From an uncultured Oscillospiraceae bacterium (GTDB lineage Bacteria > Bacillota > Clostridia > Oscillospirales > Oscillospiraceae): DNA of 37,661 bases. Below, one piece after another: positions 32,108 to 37,661 of this stretch (within the stretch, counting starts at the first letter, position 1; each line of letters begins with the position of its first letter). The DNA is taken from the NCBI GenBank assembly GCA_910588135.1, contig CAJUOT010000028.1, positions 1 to 37,661 of the forward strand. Reading direction: 5' to 3'. A program made the position numbers and the translations under genes. A model generated the notes under the pieces. That model worked only from the letters and a program-made list of their open reading frames with translations. It made no database searches and was not told the DNA's origin.

Positions 32108-32770
32108 TCATTCCTCCGGATCGGTTTTGGCGGCGTACCGGGAGTAGACTGCCCCGGCGACCCCGGCGGCGGTGAGCGCCAGTACCATCCACAGCCAGCA
32201 CCACGCGCCGGGGGCCAGCAGGGCGGCTGCCATGGCGGCCGCCCCCGCCGCAGCCATGGCCCAGCCGCCGAACCGCTGGCACTTGCGCCAGACGGTTTGG
32301 TTTTTCATACTCCAGGGGGTGCGCAGGCCCACCGGGCCGGGCTCCTTCAGTTTGGGCATCCAGTTGCCCAGGGCGATGAGCCCCAAGCCGCTCGCACCGC
32401 ACAGCAGCCGGTGGAGATCCAGCGGCAGAGCGGCCAGGTTTTCCACTTGCCGGAAGCCAAGGTACAGAAAGTACGCGGCCATCAGGTCGAACACGGCGAA
32501 CATGGCGATGCCCGAGAGGAGCATGATCCGCTCCGATATCTCCCCAAATCCACGGCATATTCGGCAGGTCCCCAGCCAGAGCGGGCTGAAAATCAGCGCG
32601 AGGCCGGGAAAGATCAGCATTTCAAATTTGCTCCCCCAGCGGTTCACCACCCCGGCGGCGTTATAGTGGACGGGGATGGGGTCAGGGAGAAAGGGCAGCG
32701 CCGCCAGCACCAGGATCAGGCCTAGCAGCGCCGTCAGCGCCGTCGCGGCGTAAAAGCGCTTCAGCTTCAT
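32108..32770 (-). CDS. SdpI/DUF1648-like membrane protein
   Basis: A 220-residue protein with six hydrophobic segments. The N-terminal DPIPVHYNAAGVVNRWGSK is the DUF1648 motif, and MPKLKEPGPVGLRTPWSMKN is the SdpI-type signature. B. subtilis SdpI gives immunity to the SdpC toxin and sequesters the SdpR repressor. Since an ArsR repressor precedes it here, a similar signalling pair is plausible. No SdpC-like toxin gene is nearby. Confidence 0.83.
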   Translation of the reverse strand: MKLKRFYAATALTALLGLILVLAALPFLPDPIPVHYNAAGVVNRWGSKFEMLIFPGLALIFSPLWLGTCRICRGFGEISERIMLLSGIAMFAVFDLMAAYFLYLGFRQVENLAALPLDLHRLLCGASGLGLIALGNWMPKLKEPGPVGLRTPWSMKNQTVWRKCQRFGGWAMAAAGAAAMAAALLAPGAWCWLWMVLALTAAGVAGAVYSRYAAKTDPEE

Positions 32771-33038
32771 GAGGTTGGCCTCCTCTCAGCCCGTTCAGCC
32801 ATAAGATAGCCTCGTCCAGCACCGTCAAATCCAGCTCGTAGTAGATAAAGTTCTTCTGCCGGGTTTCGTAGATGAGCTGCGCTTCCTTCAGCTTTTTCAG
32901 GTGGTAGGACAGGGCCTGGGGGGTCATGCCCACCGCCCGGGCCAGACCGCTGGCAGAGACGCGGCCTTCCTTCAGTTTGCTCAAGATCGCGCGCCGGTTT
33001 TCATCGGCCAGCGCCGCCAGAATGTCAGGGACAGGCAT
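32682..33038 (-). CDS. ArsR/SdpR-family transcriptional repressor
   Basis: A 118-residue winged-helix regulator. The recognition-helix region is SASGLARAVGMTPQALSYHLKKLKEAQLI, followed by the wing YETRQKNFIYYEL. No cysteine metal site is visible, which fits SdpR rather than metal-sensing ArsR. ATG 33038 is preferred to TTG 33062 because GGGGGT lies 8 bases upstream. The C-terminus is unusual: its frame runs 89 bases into the SdpI-like gene. A one-base change would instead end it at the ATGA overlapping that gene. The palindrome upstream suggests autorepression. Confidence 0.8.
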   Translation of the reverse strand: MPVPDILAALADENRRAILSKLKEGRVSASGLARAVGMTPQALSYHLKKLKEAQLIYETRQKNFIYYELDLTVLDEAILWLNGLRGGQPHEAEALLRRDGADGAARPDPGAGGAALSP

Positions 33039-33077
33039 CGGGCTGCACCCCCAGTATTTCAAACTTTCTTTTACTAC

Positions 33078-33107
33078 ATTTTAAACCTTGCGGCTGTCCG
33101 CTGTCAA
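33078..33107 (-). promoter_or_regulatory. Promoter of the ArsR-SdpI operon
   Basis: On the minus strand TTGACA (33107-33102), 18-base spacer, TAAAAT (33083-33078). The -35 box lies inside the palindromic operator. Confidence 0.82.
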
Positions 33108-33124
33108 GAAATATTTCTTGACAG
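33101..33124. promoter_or_regulatory. 24-bp palindromic operator of the ArsR-type repressor
   Basis: CTGTCAAGAAAT and its exact reverse complement are joined without a gap. It covers the -35 box, so binding would block RNA polymerase. Confidence 0.75.
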
Positions 33125-33152
33125 CCCCTCGCCCGCCGCCCAGCTGCGCAAA

Positions 33153-33180
33153 GCGCCCCTCCCCGTCTGGGGAGGGGCGC
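33153..33180. terminator. Hairpin terminator after the aldo/keto reductase
   Basis: A perfect 12-bp stem GCGCCCCTCCCC/GGGGAGGGGCGC with loop GTCT, 8 bases after the reductase stop (read on the minus strand). The T-run after it is weak. Confidence 0.65.
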
Positions 33181-33188
33181 CTCGTGCT

Positions 33189-34295
33189 TTAACCCTCAAG
33201 CTCCTCTGCCACCTTGACCAGCAGCTCCCGGACAGGCAGGTGCTGGGGGCAGATTTCCTCACATTTGCCGCACTTGACGCACTGGGAGGCCCTCCCGCGG
33301 CCCGCGGCGCAGATGCTCTCATATTCGGCGCGGGCGTTGGGGCTCCGTCCCCCCTTTTTGTCGTTGAGACAGCCGAACAGGTCTGGAATGGCAATCCCCA
33401 TGGGGCAGCCGTCCACGCAGTAGCGGCAGGCGGTGCAGGGGATCTGATCTTGGGCGCGCAGCACCCTGCGCGCCTCCTCTATCGCCGTCTGCTCCCTTCC
33501 GCCCAGCGGCTGGAAATGGCGCATACAGGAGAGATTGTCCTCCATCTGGGCCATGCTGCTCATGCCGGACAGCACCATCATCACACCCTCCAGGCCGGCG
33601 GCGTAACGGATGGCGTAGCTGGCCGGAGAGCCGCCGCCCGCGGCGTCCAGCGCGGCCTGGGCCCCCTCTGGCAGAACAGCCAGTTTCCCGCCCTTCACCG
33701 GCTCCATGACGATCACCGGCTTGCCGTGCCTCCGGCACACCTGCCAGCACTGCTCGGCCTGCACCGACGGATCGTCCCAGTCCAGATAGTTGAGCTGGAG
33801 CTGCACCGCCTCCACCTGGGGATATTCGGTGAGGATGCGGTCCAGCACATCCGCCGTGTCGTGGAAGGAGAGGCCCACGTGGCGCACCCTGCCCTCCTCC
33901 TTCAGCGCCAGGGCGGTCTCATAGGCCCGGCAGCGCTTGTAGCGCTCAAAATTATCCCGGCTCTGGGCGTGCATCAGGTAAAAGTCGAAATACTCCACCC
34001 CGCAGGCGGCCAGCTGGCTCTCAAAGAGGGGGCGGATGTCCCCCTCCTCCTGAAACATACTGCCGCTCAATTTGTCCGCCAGGACGTAGCTCTCCCGGGG
34101 GTAGCGGCTGGTAAGGCACTCCCGCAGGGCGGGCTCGCTCTTCCGGTTCACGTAGGGGCGGGCGGTGTCAAAATAGTTGAATCCCGCCCCCAGGAAAGCG
34201 TCCACCATGCGGCGGAACTGCTCCAGGTCCACCTCTTCGCCCTGCATGGGCGGGCGCATACAGCCAAAACCAAATTTTCCTTTGATCCGTTCCAT
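33189..34295 (-). CDS. Aldo/keto reductase with C-terminal 4Fe-4S domain
   Basis: A 368-residue fusion. Residues 1-~265 are an aldo/keto reductase barrel, with FGFGCMRPPMQ at the start and the active-site region AGFNYFDTARPYVNR including Asp and Tyr. The rest is a ferredoxin domain with two clusters, CTACRYCVDGCP and CVKCGKCEEICP. This architecture is common in Clostridia and of unknown substrate. The ATG at 34295 follows AGGAGGAAAAACA. It lies 23 bases after the CobA-HemD gene, so it is probably the last gene of the siroheme operon. Confidence 0.87.
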   Translation of the reverse strand: MERIKGKFGFGCMRPPMQGEEVDLEQFRRMVDAFLGAGFNYFDTARPYVNRKSEPALRECLTSRYPRESYVLADKLSGSMFQEEGDIRPLFESQLAACGVEYFDFYLMHAQSRDNFERYKRCRAYETALALKEEGRVRHVGLSFHDTADVLDRILTEYPQVEAVQLQLNYLDWDDPSVQAEQCWQVCRRHGKPVIVMEPVKGGKLAVLPEGAQAALDAAGGGSPASYAIRYAAGLEGVMMVLSGMSSMAQMEDNLSCMRHFQPLGGREQTAIEEARRVLRAQDQIPCTACRYCVDGCPMGIAIPDLFGCLNDKKGGRSPNARAEYESICAAGRGRASQCVKCGKCEEICPQHLPVRELLVKVAEELEG

Positions 34296-34318
34296 TGTTT
34301 TTCCTCCTATTCCCCATC

Positions 34319-35851
34319 TCAGCCGGACAGCTGTTCCGCCGCCCCCGCAGGGCAGCCTCCCGTCCGGCCCGACTCCCGCGCCAGAACCGCCGCAACAATC
34401 CCCTCCGCCGAGGTATCCCCCGCCACCACCGGGCTCACCCCCCGGCTTCTGGACAGCGCGGCGGCGGTCACCTCCCCGATGCACACGCACACCGCCTCCG
34501 GGGGAATGGCGCCGCCCTGCTCCAGAAACATCTTCACGCCGCCCGCGCTGGTAAAAACGAGGTAGTCCGCCCGACCCAGCAGCTGCGCCGCCTCCTCCGG
34601 CACCGGGGCCGGGACGGCGTCGTACAGGTGGATGTCCCGCACAGCCCGCTCCGCCGAAAGGGTCCGGAACAGCTCCGCCGAACCCTGCCGGGAGCGCAGC
34701 AGGACAATTTCCTCCTCCGGGGGAACCGCTTCCAGCAGGGCCTGAGCCAGGGCGGCCGTGGTATAGCGCTCCGGGATCAGGTCCGCCTGGAAGCCCTCTC
34801 CGGCCAGGGCCTCCCCGGTGGCCGCGCCGATGACGGCAAAGCGGCAGGAGTGGAGCCGCCGCAGGTCCACCCGCTCCCCCCGAAGCCGCCGGAAAAATTC
34901 TTTCACGCCGTTGGCGCTGGTGAATACCAGCCAGCGGGGCGCGCCGCCGCACAGGCTGCCCAGCCTGACGGGCAGGGGCAGTTCCCGGATCAGAGACTGC
35001 TGGGCGATAAACGTTTCGGCACCCAGGGGCTCCAGCGCCGACCGCAGCTTCTCCGTCATGGCCTGGGAGCCGGACAGTCCCACCGTCACCCCGGACAGCG
35101 GAACGGCGGCGGGGGCGGGCAGCCCCAGCCCTGCCACCTCTCCCACCACAATGACCGCCGGGGGCCGGACGCCCGCGGCGCGGGCCTTTTCCCCGATGTC
35201 CGACAGCGTCCCCCGCACAGCGGCGGGATGGGGCGAGTTGCCCCCGGACAGGACGGCGGCTGGGGTGTCCCCCGGCTTTCCCGCCGCCAGCAGCCGCCGG
35301 GTGATTTCCTCCAGCCGGGACAGGCCCATGAGAAACACCAGCGTCCCGGACAGGGCGGCCAGCCGGTCGAAATCGTCTGGCAGGCCGTCCGGGGTATCCA
35401 GCCTGTGGGCGGTGACAATGTGGACGCTCCGGCTCAGTCCCCGGTGGGTCACCGGGATGCCCGCCATGGCCGGGATGGCGATGGCGGAGGTGATGCCGGG
35501 GACCATCTCGCAGGGGATGCCTACCGCCCCCAGAGCCAGCATCTCCTCCCCGCCCCGGCCAAAGACAAAGGGGTCCCCCCCCTTGAGGCGCACCACGGTT
35601 CCGCCCTCCCGGGCGTAGCGGATCAGTGCGGCGCAGATCTCCTCCTGGGTGGCGGAGTGCCTCCCCTGGCGCTTGCCCATATAGACCACCCTGGCCCCGG
35701 CGGGGACCTCCCTCAGAAGCTCTTTGTCGATGAGGTCGTCGTAAACCACCACGTCGCAGCTGCGCAGCAGCCGCAGCCCGCGCAGGGTGATGAGGTCGGC
35801 TCTCCCGCACCCGGCCCCTACCAGATAGACCGTCCCGGACTTCGTGTTCAC
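34319..35851 (-). CDS. cobA-hemD: Uroporphyrinogen-III C-methyltransferase/synthase fusion (CobA-HemD)
   Basis: A 510-residue bifunctional enzyme. The N-terminal ~245 residues are CobA: VYLVGAGCGRADLITLRG, RLKGGDPFVFGRGGEE and the SAM-site region VPGITSAIAIPAMAGIPVTHR. The rest is HemD, with the characteristic loose HemD pattern (LVFTSANGVKEFF). It closes uroporphyrinogen III and then methylates it to precorrin-2, feeding siroheme and cobalamin. The start overlaps the upstream gene by four bases (ATGA). Fusion of these genes is common in Clostridia. Confidence 0.93.
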   Translation of the reverse strand: MNTKSGTVYLVGAGCGRADLITLRGLRLLRSCDVVVYDDLIDKELLREVPAGARVVYMGKRQGRHSATQEEICAALIRYAREGGTVVRLKGGDPFVFGRGGEEMLALGAVGIPCEMVPGITSAIAIPAMAGIPVTHRGLSRSVHIVTAHRLDTPDGLPDDFDRLAALSGTLVFLMGLSRLEEITRRLLAAGKPGDTPAAVLSGGNSPHPAAVRGTLSDIGEKARAAGVRPPAVIVVGEVAGLGLPAPAAVPLSGVTVGLSGSQAMTEKLRSALEPLGAETFIAQQSLIRELPLPVRLGSLCGGAPRWLVFTSANGVKEFFRRLRGERVDLRRLHSCRFAVIGAATGEALAGEGFQADLIPERYTTAALAQALLEAVPPEEEIVLLRSRQGSAELFRTLSAERAVRDIHLYDAVPAPVPEEAAQLLGRADYLVFTSAGGVKMFLEQGGAIPPEAVCVCIGEVTAAALSRSRGVSPVVAGDTSAEGIVAAVLARESGRTGGCPAGAAEQLSG

Positions 35852-36489
35852 AGTTGTTCCCCCTTCCGCCCGCCCAGCAGGCCGGGCCCATCCAGCAAGC
35901 TGTCCAGCGTCTCGTCGCTCAGCGGCCAGCCATTTTCCACGCAGGTGTGGAACAGGATGGAAAGTATTTCCGACCGGGCCATCTCATCAGAAACGGTCTG
36001 TTTGACCCTCTCCCGCAGACCGTTCAGGTAATCCAGCAGGCCGCCGGTGTCTTCCGGCACCAGCGCATCAATGCGCTTCTTCCAATAGATGGCCGCGCTG
36101 GGGCTGGCCCCGCCGGTGGAGATTCCCACGCTGAAGCCGCCCCGCTTCACCAGGGCGGGGAACAAAAAGGTGCAGTAGTCCCGGTCGTCCACCACGTTCA
36201 CCGGGATGCGCCGCTCCCGGCACAGCCGGGAGATCAGATGGTTGACTTCAGGATCGTCTGTGGCGGCAATGGCAAAGGCTTTGCCCTCCAAAAGCTCCGG
36301 GTCGAAAGCCCGCTCCAGCAGAACCAGGCCGGGGATGGCCCGGATCTCCGTAGAAATATCCGGCGCGCACACCGTCAGCCGGGGCCCATAAGGCAGCAGC
36401 TTTTCAATCTTCCGCAGCGCCACGGCAGAGCCGCCCACAATCAGGCCCTCCTGTCCGTCCAGCTCCACAAAAAACGGGAAATACGCCAT
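35848..36489 (-). CDS. Precorrin-2 dehydrogenase/sirohydrochlorin ferrochelatase-like (CysG N-domain)
   Basis: A 213-residue NAD-dependent enzyme of the SirC/Met8 group. FFVELDGQEGLIVGGSAVALRKIEKLL is the NAD-binding N-terminus, and IPVNVVDDRDYCTFLFPALVKRG with ISTGGASPSAAIYW the family core. It oxidises precorrin-2 to sirohydrochlorin; ferrochelatase activity is possible but not assured. It precedes cobA-hemD with a four-base overlap and follows the ABC ATPase by 13 bases. Confidence 0.92.
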   Translation of the reverse strand: MAYFPFFVELDGQEGLIVGGSAVALRKIEKLLPYGPRLTVCAPDISTEIRAIPGLVLLERAFDPELLEGKAFAIAATDDPEVNHLISRLCRERRIPVNVVDDRDYCTFLFPALVKRGGFSVGISTGGASPSAAIYWKKRIDALVPEDTGGLLDYLNGLRERVKQTVSDEMARSEILSILFHTCVENGWPLSDETLDSLLDGPGLLGGRKGEQL

Positions 36490-36502
36490 GTGTTTCCCCT
36501 CC

Positions 36503-37258
36503 CTATCCGTAGTAATACTGCCAGCCGCCCTCCGTCATCACCCGGGCCAGCCGGACGCCAAAGGCCCGGTCCAGGACCCCCGCCTCAAATGCCTCCTCCG
36601 GCGCGCCTTGAAACAGCAGCTTCCCCTCCGCCAGAACGGCGGTCTCGTCCGCCCAGCGCAGGGCAAGGCACAGGTCATGGAGCACCATGAGCACCGCCTT
36701 GCCCTCCCCCGCCAGACGGCGGGCAGTTGCCATCACGTCCAGCTGATGGGCCACGTCCAGGAACGTGGTGGGCTCGTCCATCAGGATGGTCCGGGTGTCC
36801 TGGGCCAGAGCCATGGCCAGATACACCTTCTGCCGCTGGCCGCCGCTGAGCTCCTCCATGGAGCGGTCGGCAAAGGCGGCGGCGTCCGCCCATTGAAGGG
36901 CCTTTTCCACCATCTCGTAGTCCTCCCGGCCGTAGCGGCGGGGGTAGGAGAGGTAGGGGAACCGCCCGTGGAGCACCATGCGCCGGGCGGAGATGTTTGG
37001 GGTGTTTCGGGACTGGGCCAGATAGGTGACCTTCTGGGCCAGCTGCCGAGGCGTGATCTGCCCGGAGGGCGTCCCGTCCACCAGGATATCCCCTCCCAGC
37101 TTTGGCTGGAGGCCCAGGACGGTTTTCAGCAGGGTGCTCTTCCCACAGCCGTTTGGCCCCAGCAGGGCGGTGACCTTCCCCGGCGTGAGGGACATGGTGA
37201 CGCCGCTCAGCACCGCTGCCCCGCCATAGCCCACCGACAGGTTCCTCACTTCAATCAT
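36503..37258 (-). CDS. FecE/BtuD-type ABC importer ATPase
   Basis: A 251-residue importer ATPase for siderophores, heme or cobalamin. Walker A is GPNGCGKST near residue 34, signature LSGGQRQKVYLAMAL near 136 and Walker B ILMDEPTTFLDVAHQLDVM, the FecE/BtuD-type form. Its gene overlaps the permease by 8 bases upstream and the siroheme gene begins 13 bases downstream. Position suggests cobalamin or an iron-tetrapyrrole cargo, which is inference. Confidence 0.9.
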   Translation of the reverse strand: MIEVRNLSVGYGGAAVLSGVTMSLTPGKVTALLGPNGCGKSTLLKTVLGLQPKLGGDILVDGTPSGQITPRQLAQKVTYLAQSRNTPNISARRMVLHGRFPYLSYPRRYGREDYEMVEKALQWADAAAFADRSMEELSGGQRQKVYLAMALAQDTRTILMDEPTTFLDVAHQLDVMATARRLAGEGKAVLMVLHDLCLALRWADETAVLAEGKLLFQGAPEEAFEAGVLDRAFGVRLARVMTEGGWQYYYG

Positions 37259-37625
37259 GGATGCGCCCCCCTCTCTGCTTCAGCAGCAGGAAGATGAAAA
37301 AGGGCCCGCCCACAAAAGACAGCACAATGCCTACCGGCAGCTCGAAGGGGGCAAACAGCACCCGGCCCAGCAGGTCGCAGCCGGTGAGCATGGCCGCGCC
37401 CCCCAGGGCGGAGCCCAGGATGAGCCCCCGGCTCTCCTCCCCCAGCAAGCGGCGCATGATGTGGGGCACGATAAGGCCCACAAAGCCCAGCAGGCCGCAG
37501 AAGCTCACCGCCGCCCCAGCCAGCGCCGCCGCCAGCGCCAGCAGGAGCAGCCGCATGGGCTTTACCCGCAGGCCCAGGCTCTGGGATACGTCCCGGCCCA
37601 GCATCAGCACGTCCAGCTCCCCGGC
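37251..37625 (-). CDS. FecCD/BtuC-type ABC importer permease, C-terminal part
   Basis: The last 124 residues of a FecCD family permease, truncated at the contig end. LLGFVGLIVPHIMRR is the coupling-region signature and the terminal FVGGPFFIFLLLKQ is typical. The 36 bases beyond 37625 are adapter sequence, so the frame must not be extended further. Partner of the ATPase gene, which overlaps it by eight bases. Confidence 0.9.
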   Translation of the reverse strand, partial: AGELDVLMLGRDVSQSLGLRVKPMRLLLLALAAALAGAAVSFCGLLGFVGLIVPHIMRRLLGEESRGLILGSALGGAAMLTGCDLLGRVLFAPFELPVGIVLSFVGGPFFIFLLLKQRGGRIHD

Positions 37626-37661
37626 AGATCGGAAGAGCGTCGTGTAGGGAAAGAGTGTAGA
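37626..37661. other. Illumina adapter contamination at the contig end
   Basis: The plus strand begins AGATCGGAAGAGCGTCGTGT and continues as the reverse complement of the TruSeq universal (Read 1) adapter for all 36 bases to the window end. It is not genomic sequence. Confidence 0.95.

Overview
The window is a GC-rich chromosomal segment of a gut-type Clostridia bacterium, most likely Oscillospiraceae (Flavonifractor/Lawsonibacter-like). Three things suggest this: strong AGGAGG-type ribosome binding sites with consensus sigma-A promoters; a large Firmicutes-type SRP RNA with an Alu domain directly upstream of dnaX; and a typical Firmicutes gene set (ecfA1-ecfA2-ecfT-truA, a ClpE-type ATPase, stand-alone AICAR formyltransferase, CobA-HemD fusion). 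Family-level placement is inference. dnaX, the SRP RNA and a consensus parS site at 29930-29949 suggest the right half lies near the replication origin. The last 36 bases (37626-37661) are not genomic: they match Illumina adapter sequence, so the native contig ends at 37625.

Layout. 1-2504 (+): end of a purine operon (AICAR formyltransferase, a small unknown protein, purD) and an AT-richer DUF4375 gene, closed by a terminator. 2692-5106 (-): an ABC exporter and a formyltransferase-fold enzyme. 5339-9580 (+): a consensus promoter, a structured leader and potA-potB-potCD, a polyamine importer whose second permease is fused to the binding protein. 9584-15786 (+): a promoter, a decoy-like leader ORF, a methyltransferase, a VanZ-like protein, a half-length MreB-like protein, then ecfA1, an AT-rich GNAT fusion, ecfA2, ecfT and truA. 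15898-18266 (+): GNAT, DUF5711 and CvpA. 18426-20990 (+): ClpE-type unfoldase. 21241-23072 (+): a transglutaminase-like protein and a lipoprotein behind an elaborate promoter. 23152-26269 (-): ATP-grasp, PHP and polysaccharide deacetylase, a tightly overlapping operon read from its own consensus promoter.

26374-31683 (+): promoter, SRP RNA, terminator, long non-coding stretch, dnaX, ybaB (without the usual recR), NUDIX hydrolase, parS, M3 peptidase. Two copies of a ~115-bp intergenic repeat flank ybaB. 31739-33038 (-): an ArsR/SdpR-type repressor, SdpI-like protein and DUF3784 protein, with a 24-bp palindromic operator over the promoter. 33189-37625 (-): a FecCD/BtuCD-type ABC importer (permease truncated by the contig end), siroheme enzymes (precorrin-2 dehydrogenase and CobA-HemD) and a ferredoxin-domain aldo/keto reductase, apparently one operon linking metal or corrinoid uptake to tetrapyrrole synthesis.

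The main leads for unexplained biology are the half-MreB gene, the GNAT fusion inside the ECF cassette, the paired intergenic repeat, the ATP-grasp/PHP/deacetylase operon, the structured leader of the pot operon and the non-coding region between SRP RNA and dnaX. No tRNA, rRNA, CRISPR array or insertion sequence was recognised.
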